A stretch of 62,060 nucleotides of DNA from assembly GCF_003007675.1 (NCBI RefSeq), contig NZ_PXNP01000098.1, positions 1 through 62,060 on the forward strand. The letters are read 5' to 3'. Source of the DNA: Marinobacter fuscus. Its GTDB lineage: Bacteria; Pseudomonadota; Gammaproteobacteria; Pseudomonadales; Oleiphilaceae. The first letter of the stretch is position 1. Each line of letters starts with the position of its first letter. The position numbers were made by a program, and so were the translations under genes. Positions 33,826 to 42,658 of this stretch are shown piece after piece. The notes under the pieces were generated by a model. It saw only the letters and a list, made by a program, of their open reading frames with translations, was not told the origin of the DNA and did no database searches.

Positions 33826-35594
33826 CAGGTATCCACTCCGGTAACGCTGCCGCCACCAGGGCCATTCACACCTGACGCACTGACTGCTTCAGAGGTCACC
33901 GCCACCCGGGCAACTTCCTGCAGAGAGGTAATTCCCTGCAGTGCAAAGTCCATGGCGCACTGCCCCAGCGGCCGGTAGAGCGGGCTTTCGCGAGCCGCCC
34001 GGGTAAAGTCACCAACGTTTCGGCGGCGCAGCGCGTCCAGCATGTCTTCGTTCATTTCCAGCATTTCGTACACACCCACGCGGCCCTTGTAGCCGGTGTT
34101 GCTGCACTGATAGCAGCCCTTACCGTGTACAAAGCCCGCTTCAATATCCAGCGGATCCAGGTCAAAGGAACGCAGCCATACCTGTTCCTGGCTACTGGGC
34201 TGGTAGGCTTCCTTACAGTTGTCGCACACCCGGCGCACCAGCCGCTGGGCAACCACGCCCAGCAGGGAACTGGCCACCAGAAAAGGCTCCGCTCCCATAT
34301 CGATCAGGCGCATGGCACTGCTGATGGAATCGTTGGTATGCAGGGTGGAAAGCACCAGGTGGCCCGTCATCGCAGCTCTCAGGCCAATCTCGACGGTCTC
34401 CTGGTCGCGCATTTCGCCCACCAGAATGATGTCCGGATCCTGGCGAAGCGCCGCCCGCAGCACACCTGCAAACTCCAGGCCTATTTTCGGGTTCACCTGC
34501 ACCTGGGTAATCCGCGGTAACCGGTACTCCACCGGATCTTCAGCGGTGATGATCTTCACTTCCGGCTGATTCAACTCACTCAGGGCACCGTAGAGTGTTG
34601 TGGTTTTACCACTGCCGGTCGGGCCGGTGACCAGAATCATGCCGTGCGGCTTCTTGATCAGGGAACGAAAACGGGCAAGCATCTGCGGCGGCATACCGGT
34701 GCCTTCCAGGTCAAGCGTACCCTGGCTCTGATCCAGCAATCGCATAACCACCGACTCACCGTACTGCACCGGCATAGTCGAGACCCGAACGTCAATACTT
34801 CGGCCTTTTACCCGCACATTGAAACGGCCATCCTGGGGCAAACGCTTCTCGGAAATGTTCAGCCCCGCCATCAGTTTCAGGCGCAACACCAGGGCGGCGT
34901 TCACCCGTTTTTCCTTCATGACCTGTTCTTGCAGAACACCATCCACCCGCTGGCGAATGCGCACCACCGACTCGTCCGGCTCTATGTGAATGTCGGAGCT
35001 TCGGGCCTGAACCGCATCTTCGAACAGGGTCTGCAGAAGTTTGACGACCGGAGCATCCGCACTCTCCGATTCTGCGGTGAGGTCAGCCAGGTCAAAGGCA
35101 TCGTCACCCAGCTCATCTTCCAACTCTTCCGCCAGTGAGGCGATCTCGTCTGTACGCCGGTACACCAGATCCAGCGTGTTAAGCAGTTCACTCTCGCGCA
35201 CAACCGCCTGGCGAACGTGCGTTTTCAGTACACGAACCAGTTCATCATAGGCAAAGATATCGAGCGGATCGGCCATCCCGACCAGAAGATCACTGCCCTG
35301 CTGTGCCAGCACGATGGCCCGGAACCTTCGCGCCAGAGCTTCAGGCAGCTTTTTTACCAGCTCATTGTCGAACTGGTAATGCCGCAGTTGCACAAAAGGA
35401 ACATTCAGCTGCCGGGACAGGATGTTGAGCAGGTTGTCCTCATCCACATATCCCAGATCAATCAACGTTCGTCCCAGCTTGCGCCCGGTACTCTTCTGCT
35501 CGCGCAGAGCCGTCAACAGTTGCTGCTCGGTGATGACGTCGTTCTGGATCAACAAGTCGCCGATGCGGATTTTCTTTCTCGGTTCCGTGCTCAT
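33825..35594 (-). CDS. mshE: MSHA extension ATPase MshE with c-di-GMP-binding MshEN domain
   Basis: This 589-residue hexameric GspE/PilB-type ATPase powers pilus extension. The N-terminus has two tandem 24-residue MshEN motifs at 10-33 (beginning RIGDLLIQ) and 39-62 (beginning KLGRTLIDLG), separated by five residues, as in Vibrio MshE that binds cyclic di-GMP. The core has Walker A GPTGSGKT (324-331), the Asp box AEDPVEY and the His box. A zinc-binding Cys set lies at 457, 460, 494 and 497. It is coupled to mshN (ATGA) and mshG (TGATG). Confidence 0.94.
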   Translation of the reverse strand: MSTEPRKKIRIGDLLIQNDVITEQQLLTALREQKSTGRKLGRTLIDLGYVDEDNLLNILSRQLNVPFVQLRHYQFDNELVKKLPEALARRFRAIVLAQQGSDLLVGMADPLDIFAYDELVRVLKTHVRQAVVRESELLNTLDLVYRRTDEIASLAEELEDELGDDAFDLADLTAESESADAPVVKLLQTLFEDAVQARSSDIHIEPDESVVRIRQRVDGVLQEQVMKEKRVNAALVLRLKLMAGLNISEKRLPQDGRFNVRVKGRSIDVRVSTMPVQYGESVVMRLLDQSQGTLDLEGTGMPPQMLARFRSLIKKPHGMILVTGPTGSGKTTTLYGALSELNQPEVKIITAEDPVEYRLPRITQVQVNPKIGLEFAGVLRAALRQDPDIILVGEMRDQETVEIGLRAAMTGHLVLSTLHTNDSISSAMRLIDMGAEPFLVASSLLGVVAQRLVRRVCDNCKEAYQPSSQEQVWLRSFDLDPLDIEAGFVHGKGCYQCSNTGYKGRVGVYEMLEMNEDMLDALRRRNVGDFTRAARESPLYRPLGQCAMDFALQGITSLQEVARVAVTSEAVSASGVNGPGGGSVTGVDT

Positions 35595-36757
35595 GATCCG
35601 GCCTGCAATGCGTGAATTCGTTCCCAGGCGTAGTCAGCCAGGGCGGGCGCCAGGCCCGGCAAGGCGGCGGCCTGGGCGTAGGCTTTGCTGGCGCCTTCTG
35701 CTCGTCCGCCGGTCTCCAGGGCGATCGCCAGGCCAAGCCACCAGGCGGCCTGGCTATCATTGAATGCAAGCAGTTCTGCCCAGTGGGCGGCCGCGTCATC
35801 AGCACGCCCCGCCTGCTGCAACAAGGTTGCCAGTGTGACCCGGTAGTCCGGATAGTCCGCTGCCGCAGGCACCTCCGCCTCCAGTGTTCCTACAGCCTCC
35901 ACCAGCCTCCCCTCAACCAGCAGCAGCCGGGCTCTGAGCAAGCGCAACCGGCTGAAACCCTGGCTTACCGAGGCTCCCAACCAGCGGCGAGCCCGTTCCG
36001 GCATATCCTGAACCAGCATTTCACGGGCGAAAATTTCCCGACTTTGCGGTGCAGTCTGGCTCTGAGTCAATTCAACCAGTACTTGTTCCGCCTCTGCCGT
36101 TCGCCCGGCAGCCAGCAGGCTCGTGATGTGACGGCTGGCCCGTATGTCGATGGCCTCTGCGGTTTCCTTTACCTGTTTGACGCCAGGCGAACTCAATGGC
36201 GCCTGAACCGACGACTCGGCTTCGGTCGCGCTCACCGCCTTCAGGCTCTGCTTGTCCGGCCGGACTGCCATTTGCTGTGGGGCTTCTTTAGCCGCCAACA
36301 GCGTCGCTGACTCGTTAGCCCCTGATGCGTCCGGCGCTTGATCAACCGGTGTTTCCCGAGGCGTTGGCGCCCGATCCCCCCCAGGCTCTGCTGAAGGCAA
36401 TGGAGACGCCACCCTGACTTCTGCCGCATCTGCCGCATCTTTCACATCTGTCGCGGCCCGATCTTCCGTTGCCTGCGGTGGGTTGGACACCACTGCGACA
36501 GCCGGGCCGTCCATCCCTCCGTTGTTGACGGCCAAGGGTGGCTCCGCAACGGGTAAGGCCACCACTGGAGTGGGCGCCTGAAAAATGTGCCAGAGGTAAA
36601 CCGACACCGCGATCACCACGGCCAGAAACAGCGCGCCTAAGCGTTTTGGGCCAGAGCGGTTCGGTGTTGTCGCCACCGAGCCCGTATACACACCGCTCAC
36701 GCTGGGCCGCTGCTGGCGTTGCTCGGCCGCACGTAACGCATCATTGAGCAGGCTCAT
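35591..36757 (-). CDS. mshN: MshN-like TPR protein
   Basis: This 388-residue protein opens with MSLLNDALRAAEQRQQ, a motif shared by MshN and GspB-like proteins. One membrane helix (about 42-60, LGALFLAVVIAVSVYLW) and a long Pro/Ala/Glu-rich spacer follow. A C-terminal TPR solenoid (about 210-385, including AGRTAEAEQVLVELTQ and ADDAAAHWAELLAFN) is predicted to be periplasmic. The start at 36757 overlaps the mshM stop as ATGA; two codons upstream another ATG exists. Confidence 0.82.
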   Translation of the reverse strand: MSLLNDALRAAEQRQQRPSVSGVYTGSVATTPNRSGPKRLGALFLAVVIAVSVYLWHIFQAPTPVVALPVAEPPLAVNNGGMDGPAVAVVSNPPQATEDRAATDVKDAADAAEVRVASPLPSAEPGGDRAPTPRETPVDQAPDASGANESATLLAAKEAPQQMAVRPDKQSLKAVSATEAESSVQAPLSSPGVKQVKETAEAIDIRASRHITSLLAAGRTAEAEQVLVELTQSQTAPQSREIFAREMLVQDMPERARRWLGASVSQGFSRLRLLRARLLLVEGRLVEAVGTLEAEVPAAADYPDYRVTLATLLQQAGRADDAAAHWAELLAFNDSQAAWWLGLAIALETGGRAEGASKAYAQAAALPGLAPALADYAWERIHALQAGS

Positions 36758-37593
36758 AACCATCCTCCGAACAACCCGAGCGGGTAGGCGCTCTCAGTAT
36801 CCCTCGCGGCAAGCAGGGCATGTCGGCGGCTCACCTGTGGCGCGCCCTGCCCCCAGGCTGCCAGTAATGCTTTATGGGCCAGTATGTTTACCAGCCGGGG
36901 AATGCCCCTGGATGCCCGCCAAAGCACCTTCAGGGCCGCAGGAGCAAAAAGATCGGCACCGTTGTAGCCTGCCTGCGCCAAACGGTGGCGCAAGTATAAC
37001 GCCACCGAGTTCCGGCTAAGTGGCTGCAGGCGCGTCTGGAACGTAATCCGCTGTCGCAACTGCCGCAGACTCTCTTTTGCCAGCAAGGTGTCCAGTTCAG
37101 GCTGGCCAAACAAGACAATTTGCAGCAAGCGACGGCTCTCGGTTTCCAGGTTGGTGAGCAGACGAAGCGCTTCGATCGTGGCTTCAGGCATGGCCTGCGC
37201 CTCATCAATCACCAGCACCACTGGCTTTTGATCTACAGCCAGAGCAATCAAGCGATTCTGCAAAGCTTTCAGAATCTGGTGTCCGTTTGTGCAGACAGCC
37301 ACATCCGCCCCCAGCTCCTCAGCTACCGCCTCGTAAAGTACATCCGGTGACAGGCTAGGATTTGGCAGATACGCCGTGCAGGCTTCTTTCTCCAGCTCAT
37401 TCAATAAAAGGCGGCACAGGAGCGTCTTGCCCGTGCCGACCTCCCCGGTGACTTTGATAAAGCCCTCGCGCTGGCGTAACGCCACCAACAGCAACTCCAG
37501 AGCCTCGGAGTGGCTGGGGGCCCGCAGGAAGTAGCGGGTATTGGGCGTTAAGGCGAACGGGGCTTCCGTCAGCCCGAAATGGCTCTGGTACAT
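36754..37593 (-). CDS. mshM: MSHA AAA ATPase MshM (ExeA/GspA-like)
   Basis: This 279-residue AAA ATPase starts MYQSHFGLTEAPFALTPN, the ExeA/MshM signature. Walker A is GEVGTGKTLLCR and Walker B is VVLVIDEAQAMP. An Arg finger-type segment and a C-terminal lid follow. It resembles the cytoplasmic part of ExeA but lacks a peptidoglycan-binding domain. TGATG junction with mshL. It probably assists secretin assembly or pilus function. Confidence 0.9.
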   Translation of the reverse strand: MYQSHFGLTEAPFALTPNTRYFLRAPSHSEALELLLVALRQREGFIKVTGEVGTGKTLLCRLLLNELEKEACTAYLPNPSLSPDVLYEAVAEELGADVAVCTNGHQILKALQNRLIALAVDQKPVVLVIDEAQAMPEATIEALRLLTNLETESRRLLQIVLFGQPELDTLLAKESLRQLRQRITFQTRLQPLSRNSVALYLRHRLAQAGYNGADLFAPAALKVLWRASRGIPRLVNILAHKALLAAWGQGAPQVSRRHALLAARDTESAYPLGLFGGWL

Positions 37594-39299
37594 CAGCGTG
37601 GCATTTTCTCGGGTTGCGGTTTTACAGAGTCCGACGAATTCAGCAATGCCCGCAACACATTCATCCGTTCCCGGGACGCGCTGATATCGGTATTGAACTG
37701 GCCTGCATTCGCAACCACAGGCCGCAGCAGAATCACCAGCTCACTTTTACGGGATTCGAAATTGCGTTGTTTGAACAGTTCTCCAAGCAACGGAATCTCA
37801 CTCAAAAACGGAACGGCGGCGTTGTTGTCTTCACTGGTATTCTGGATCAGGCCGCCGATCACCACGATCTGGCCACTCTCGGCCCGGATAACGCTGTCGG
37901 TCTCGCGCACGGTACTTCGGGCCAAAGGCAGGGAAACATCACGCTCACCAATGGTGATGACTTTTTTCTGATCAGCCACCTCACTGACCGACGGGTGAAC
38001 GTGCAGTGTAATGGCGCCGTCTTCGGCAATTTGAGGGGTAACATCCAGTGAAATCCCCGAGAAAAACGGAGTCAGCTCAACCGATGTTGAGGTACGATCC
38101 GTTGCAGCCACCGACGAGTTGTTGTTATCAAAGTCGATATCCGTCACAAAAAACTCATCGGTGCCAACTTTGATCACCGCCTTCTGATTGTTGATGGTGG
38201 AAATCCTCGGGCTGGAGAGTATTTGCACATTGCCCTGCTGGCCCAGTAACTCCAGAACAGCATTGAAGTTGCCCTCACGAATGGTTGCTGAGAACAGCCC
38301 CCCGATGTCTGCTGTGCGAATAATCTGGCCGGTTACACCTTCAAAGGTAAACTCGGCGGGCAAGCCATCGCTGGCGGTAACCGAAGAGGCGCTCTGGAAG
38401 TCCGTCCAGTTGATGCCCTGCTGGTAGCCCTCATTCAGCGTTACTTCAAGAATTTTTGCCTCCAGCACCACCTGGCGTTGCATAATCAATTCCGTGCGCC
38501 GGAGATAATCCTCCACCAGTTCCAGCTGCTCAGAACCTGAACGCACCATAACCAGCCCTGCCCCCGGATTCACCACAACCTGTGAGCCCTCACCAGCCAC
38601 AATCATCGCCAGCGCATCCCGGATGTCCTGCCAGAAATCCGACTCGGTTTGCGTGGAAATGGTGGTGCCAACCAGGTTGCGGGTTCCGCTCTGGGTGTCA
38701 TCAACCGTATTGTCAGCACTGCGGTTCGGGCTATGGCTCACCTGTCCGGAACTGACCCGGGTCTCGGAGCCACCTTTGCGCTTGAAGTGCAGGTAGTCAA
38801 TCGGGAACAAGCGGGTTTCAATCTGTTCGGAAGCTACCCGAAACAGTCGGCCTTTGCGGGTAACACTCAGCCCATACAAATCGGCGGCGATATCCATGAC
38901 TTCCGGTACGGTTACATCGCTCAGGCGCAAGCTGATGCTGGTATCGACCTCAGGGCGCACCACCGCGTTGTACCGGGTACCTTCCACCAGCGCAGCAAAA
39001 AAACTCGAAGCCGGAACGTCCCTCGCGTTGACATCAAAACGTTCATCAGGCTCGGGCGCTCCCGTCAGAGGCGGCAACAGGCTGGCGCTGATATCCCGGG
39101 CCTCCGGCACCGCTCGCGGTTCGGATGAAGCGGGTTGCCGGGCCTGCTCCGCGTCTTCCAGCGCCTTGTCAATCTGATCCGCCACATCCGTTGACGTCGC
39201 CGCCGACGTGCGCATCAACGGATTGTTGCTGCACGCACTCAACAGCACGGTAACTGCCGTTAACAGGGTGACTCGGGCTAGTGGGCTGAACGGACTCAT
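37593..39299 (-). CDS. mshL: MSHA secretin MshL, lipoprotein
   Basis: This 568-residue outer membrane secretin forms the pilus exit pore. The chosen start at 39299 gives a lipoprotein signal ending LLSAC, with Cys as the acylated residue. An N-terminal secretin/TonB-like short domain (DVNARDVPASSFFAAL), N1-type domain and the C-terminal secretin domain follow. The C-terminal domain contains VVVNPGAGLVMVRSG and ESGQIVVIGGLIQNTSEDNN, the conserved VxIGGL-like motif. Earlier in-frame starts would overlap mshK. Confidence 0.91.
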   Translation of the reverse strand: MSPFSPLARVTLLTAVTVLLSACSNNPLMRTSAATSTDVADQIDKALEDAEQARQPASSEPRAVPEARDISASLLPPLTGAPEPDERFDVNARDVPASSFFAALVEGTRYNAVVRPEVDTSISLRLSDVTVPEVMDIAADLYGLSVTRKGRLFRVASEQIETRLFPIDYLHFKRKGGSETRVSSGQVSHSPNRSADNTVDDTQSGTRNLVGTTISTQTESDFWQDIRDALAMIVAGEGSQVVVNPGAGLVMVRSGSEQLELVEDYLRRTELIMQRQVVLEAKILEVTLNEGYQQGINWTDFQSASSVTASDGLPAEFTFEGVTGQIIRTADIGGLFSATIREGNFNAVLELLGQQGNVQILSSPRISTINNQKAVIKVGTDEFFVTDIDFDNNNSSVAATDRTSTSVELTPFFSGISLDVTPQIAEDGAITLHVHPSVSEVADQKKVITIGERDVSLPLARSTVRETDSVIRAESGQIVVIGGLIQNTSEDNNAAVPFLSEIPLLGELFKQRNFESRKSELVILLRPVVANAGQFNTDISASRERMNVLRALLNSSDSVKPQPEKMPR

Positions 39300-39318
39300 T
39301 GGCGTGCTTCTTCCATTG

Positions 39319-39642
39319 TTAGTTGTTCCGGACATCGGGCAAAGCGGCCGGATACAGTGTGCGCAGGTATCCACTCTCGAGAATTTCAACTTTATCCCGA
39401 TCTATTCGGCGTATCTGAATATCCCGGTGGCGCTCACCTTCACGTAATGCCACACCCTCAATAACCACAACTTTGCGCCGGGTACTGTAGAAAATCGAAT
39501 CTACCTGCCAGGCCTTCATTGGTTCGGCCCCCGGCGCTCTTTGCGCGCCCGGAGGGCGCGTCGGGTCTTGCAGGGCCTGGCTAGCTGGCGCCCACAGCAG
39601 AGCAAGCACCAGGCACAGCGCAATCCACAGATGCTGTTTCAT
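39319..39642 (-). CDS. mshK: MSHA biogenesis protein MshK
   Basis: This 107-residue periplasmic protein has a signal peptide (MKQHLWIALCLVLALLWAPASQA) followed by LQDPTRPPGAQ, the opening seen in MshK/GspC-PilP-like proteins. It probably links the inner-membrane alignment complex to the secretin. Its ATG at 39642 follows the mshJ stop by one base. Confidence 0.82.
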   Translation of the reverse strand: MKQHLWIALCLVLALLWAPASQALQDPTRPPGAQRAPGAEPMKAWQVDSIFYSTRRKVVVIEGVALREGERHRDIQIRRIDRDKVEILESGYLRTLYPAALPDVRNN

Positions 39643-39643
39643 A

Positions 39644-40327
39644 TCAGACTCCCAGCCAGGCACGGTTAAGGCCGAGCGTTCGTACCCTCAGAATACCAAC
39701 CCCCTTCGGCCAGTCTCCGACATCGTACTCAAGCCTCTGCCAGCCCAGGCGCTCATCCATGGCTTCTAATTGCTCCAGGTAACCAAGAAAGTCCAGGTAG
39801 CTACCCTGCACTCGCATTTCAACATCGTGGGCATACAGTAAAGGCTTGGCCTCCCCGTTCGCCCGATTGCCGGCATCTGCCTGCGCCTCTGGGTAAACCG
39901 GCGCAGGCGGCATCAGCAGCATGGACTCAAGCCTTAAGCCGTCCTGCGCCTCCAGAATGCGCTTCAATAACGCCACCATATCCTGCGGCGCAATCAGCCG
40001 CCCGGTGGTCTCGGTGATTTCACGATCGAGCCGTGCCAGGCGCTCTTTTCGCTCCTGCAATCGCTCTTTCAACATCTGCGACGGATCCTCGGCCAGTTGC
40101 GACTCAAGGATTTGTTGGCGGGCCAGCAAGGCATCCCGGCTCACCTCTGCAGCCTGTAGGCGCTGGCGCAACTCTGACGTTTGCGCCTCCACCGGCGCCA
40201 CCAGTCCCTGCCAGGTTATGAAGAAAGCACCGAGACACAAGGTCGCCAGCAGCAGCATTCGCTCTCTTAATGTACGATCGCCATACCAGGTCGCAGCGCT
40301 TTGCCAGGCATTCCGGAAACCTGTCAT
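39644..40327 (-). CDS. mshJ: MSHA biogenesis protein MshJ (PilO-like)
   Basis: This 227-residue bitopic inner membrane protein has one helix (LLLATLCLGAFFITWQGL, about 25-42), then a coiled coil (about 50-110) and a ferredoxin-like domain. It is the PilO/GspM equivalent of the MSHA alignment complex. The ATG overlaps the mshI2 stop as ATGA. Confidence 0.82.
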   Translation of the reverse strand: MTGFRNAWQSAATWYGDRTLRERMLLLATLCLGAFFITWQGLVAPVEAQTSELRQRLQAAEVSRDALLARQQILESQLAEDPSQMLKERLQERKERLARLDREITETTGRLIAPQDMVALLKRILEAQDGLRLESMLLMPPAPVYPEAQADAGNRANGEAKPLLYAHDVEMRVQGSYLDFLGYLEQLEAMDERLGWQRLEYDVGDWPKGVGILRVRTLGLNRAWLGV

Positions 40328-40941
40328 GAACCGGCCTCCGAATCTGACTGTGTTGCCACTTGAAACTCGATAACCTGGCGTTGTGCTCCATCCTCAGGTC
40401 GGGAAACCTGAAATTCGGAAAAGGTTTCACCGATAAACGCAGGTTCCTGGCCCAGCCCCTGCAGGTACGCAGGGACAAGTGCCGCCCTCTGCGCTTTACC
40501 ATGCAGACGAACCTGTTCAGGTGCCACTCCTAGGTGTACCCGGGTCAGCCATAAGCCTTCAGGAATCTGCTTTGCCAGGGCAGTCATGCGGGCAGAAAAA
40601 ACCGGTTGGTGGTGACTGACCAGCGTCTCCATTTTCGCTAACAAACTCTGTCGCCGGAGGATCGTTTCTGTTACCCGCTGGATAGCTGCTTCCAGGGCCG
40701 GGTCTGGCGCCATGGCCTGGACTCTCGCCTGCTGGCTCGTCACCAACTGCTCCAGCGACGCATTCTGCGCTTCGGTCGCTGCAAGGCGCGCCTGCAACTT
40801 GTCATTTTGTTGCTGGCCGTACAACGCAAAACCAAGCACCAGAAAGACCGACAGGACAACCAGTATAAAAAAGGTTATCGCATTCAGTGGCTCTTTGACG
40901 GGGCGCAACTCGGCACTGTAAAGGTTTACCTGCTGCCTCAT
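40324..40941 (-). CDS. PilN-like MSHA assembly protein (second MshI)
   Basis: This 205-residue bitopic protein begins MRQQVNLYSAELRPVKEPL, the PilN-type N-terminus that binds a PilM/MshI actin-like partner. A membrane helix (about 21-42, ITFFILVVLSVFLVLGFALYG), coiled coil and periplasmic domain follow. The start at 40941 overlaps the mshI stop by 4 bases. It is often named MshI2. Confidence 0.82.
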   Translation of the reverse strand: MRQQVNLYSAELRPVKEPLNAITFFILVVLSVFLVLGFALYGQQQNDKLQARLAATEAQNASLEQLVTSQQARVQAMAPDPALEAAIQRVTETILRRQSLLAKMETLVSHHQPVFSARMTALAKQIPEGLWLTRVHLGVAPEQVRLHGKAQRAALVPAYLQGLGQEPAFIGETFSEFQVSRPEDGAQRQVIEFQVATQSDSEAGS

Positions 40942-41867
40942 GAGCCCGCCTCCAGCAGTCTCGTCATCGCGGCCCAGGCCAGCAGGCACCGACGGTCCAG
41001 ATCACCTTTAAAACCAAGAGATGAGCAACTGAGAGTTTCAACACTGCCAGCCACGTAGCCAGACAGCATCGAGGCCAGTGGCAAAGAAGCATCTCCGGAT
41101 ACCAGCCGAATTGCGGCGGGCGGCACCTGCCCAAGCTGGCTTTCAAAATAGTCAAGGGATCGCTGCAGCTCCAGAGCCAGTGTTTGCACGGCATTCTCCT
41201 GGCTGGACGCATCCCTTAATTCGTCGTGAGCAATATCGAGACGACGAGACAAATACAGTGTTCCGCCCCGGCAGATAACCATCTGACCATAGCGTTCCCG
41301 AAGATGAACCAGCGCCACACCGCGGGCTTCCTCATCAAGCTTGCCAGCGATACCCGCCAACGCCAGCTCTGCAATATCAACCTGCTCCGGCTCAATGCCT
41401 GCCGACGTTGCCAGCCCGGTCAGCTCCAGCACCAGCGACTTGCGTGCAGCAACCAGATTTATAAGCGCCCCCCTGCCGCGGGCGGCATCCTCCGGAAACC
41501 CGAACACATCGGTCACCGCATCCGCAGGGCTGAAGTCCAGAAAATCTTTTAGCTTCCATTTCAGGGCAGCCGCCAGCTCGTCGTCATTAACCCCCTCCGG
41601 CCGTTCCACCTGATGCACCTGGTACTGATCCAGTGGCAGCACGAAAAACGCAGCGGCATGTCCCCAGCCACGATTGTGAACCAGTTGCGACAAGGTAGCC
41701 TCACGCTTTGCCGGTGAGCACGCCTCGAAACCGGCATCGACTCGTGCAGCACTCGTCATAGCACACCAGGCAATACCATCCGGACGAACCTCAAGGCATA
41801 ACCTGACTCTGCTTTTTCCACGCCCCATCAGACGTGCCAGTTTACGTATCGAAGAAACCTGAATCAT
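40938..41867 (-). CDS. mshI: MSHA biogenesis protein MshI (PilM-like)
   Basis: This 309-residue cytoplasmic, actin-fold protein resembles PilM/MshI. It contains LPLDQYQVHQVERPEGVNDDELAAALKWKLKDFLDF-type interaction and fold segments and a C-terminal half resembling the second ATPase lobe. It opens the pilus locus. No MshH/CsrD homologue precedes it; ssb does. A promoter should lie in the 202-base gap upstream, but I could not fix one. Confidence 0.8.
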   Translation of the reverse strand: MIQVSSIRKLARLMGRGKSRVRLCLEVRPDGIAWCAMTSAARVDAGFEACSPAKREATLSQLVHNRGWGHAAAFFVLPLDQYQVHQVERPEGVNDDELAAALKWKLKDFLDFSPADAVTDVFGFPEDAARGRGALINLVAARKSLVLELTGLATSAGIEPEQVDIAELALAGIAGKLDEEARGVALVHLRERYGQMVICRGGTLYLSRRLDIAHDELRDASSQENAVQTLALELQRSLDYFESQLGQVPPAAIRLVSGDASLPLASMLSGYVAGSVETLSCSSLGFKGDLDRRCLLAWAAMTRLLEAGS

Positions 41868-42069
41868 GAACTACCTGATGTAGACCGATGCCAACACTCA
41901 ATCTAGCACAAGTGATTGCAATTGCGTCACAGACTTACAACATTTCACATAATAGGCGAAGTAGCAGCCATAACTCTAGGTTTTAACGATTAATTTGATC
42001 AATGAACACTCACCAAAAAAAACCCGCTACAGGAGCGGGATTTTTCAATGTCAGTACAGACACCCGGTC
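41868..42069. other. Intergenic region between ssb and the pilus locus
   Basis: It contains the ssb terminator (42015-42045) and should contain the msh promoter. On the minus strand TATTAT near 41949-41954 and TAGATT near 41902-41907 are possible -10 boxes, but neither has a convincing -35 element. No gene seen. Confidence 0.5.
42015..42045 (-). terminator. ssb terminator
   Basis: A stem of CCCGCT/AGCGGG with flanking A/T pairs (AAAAAACCCGCT, loop ACAGG, AGCGGGATTTTT) lies about 25 bases beyond the ssb stop. On the minus strand it ends in a long T run. Confidence 0.85.
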
Positions 42070-42603
42070 TTAAAACGGAATGTCATCATCAAAATCGTCA
42101 ATAGGCTCCGGCATTCCGCCACTTTGTGAAGGGGCCTGCTGGGGGGAGTTATAGCCGCCCGGCTGCGGAGCCTGCTGTTGTGGCGGAGCGTTGTATTGAG
42201 ACTGCTGCTGAGGCCGCACCTGTGGCGCTCCGGCATTCATGCCGCCTTCACTACCGCCACGGCTGTCCAGCATCTGCATCTGACCGTTGATATCGACCAC
42301 GATCTCGGTGGTGTAGCGATCCTGGCCATCCTGCCCTTGCCACTTACGGGTCTGCAGCCGCCCTTCAATATAAACCTTGGAACCCTTGCGAAGATATTGG
42401 CCAGCCACTTCCGCAACCTTGCCGAACATCACCACGCTGTGCCACTCCGTGCGCGGCACCATCTGCCCTGTCTGACGATCCTTGTAGCTCTCATCGGTGG
42501 CAATTCTCAGGTTGACCACCGCATTACCGTTCGGGGTATAGCGGGTATCCGGATCCTGGCCCAGATTACCTATGAGAATTACCTTGTTTATGCCTCGTGC
42601 CAT
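42070..42603 (-). CDS. ssb: Single-stranded DNA-binding protein
   Basis: This 177-residue tetrameric SSB has an OB-fold at about 1-112 ([51 protein letters not shown]). A Gln/Pro/Gly-rich linker and the acidic tip DDFDDDIPF, which recruits repair and replication partners, follow. Length and tail are typical of gammaproteobacteria. It lies between the MFS gene and the pilus locus, all on the minus strand, and has its own terminator. Confidence 0.96.
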   Translation of the reverse strand: MARGINKVILIGNLGQDPDTRYTPNGNAVVNLRIATDESYKDRQTGQMVPRTEWHSVVMFGKVAEVAGQYLRKGSKVYIEGRLQTRKWQGQDGQDRYTTEIVVDINGQMQMLDSRGGSEGGMNAGAPQVRPQQQSQYNAPPQQQAPQPGGYNSPQQAPSQSGGMPEPIDDFDDDIPF

Positions 42604-42658
42604 CGTCTGCTCCCGATCGTATCATCTGCATGCAGGCCGTCCGTGCCTGCCTCTGTGT

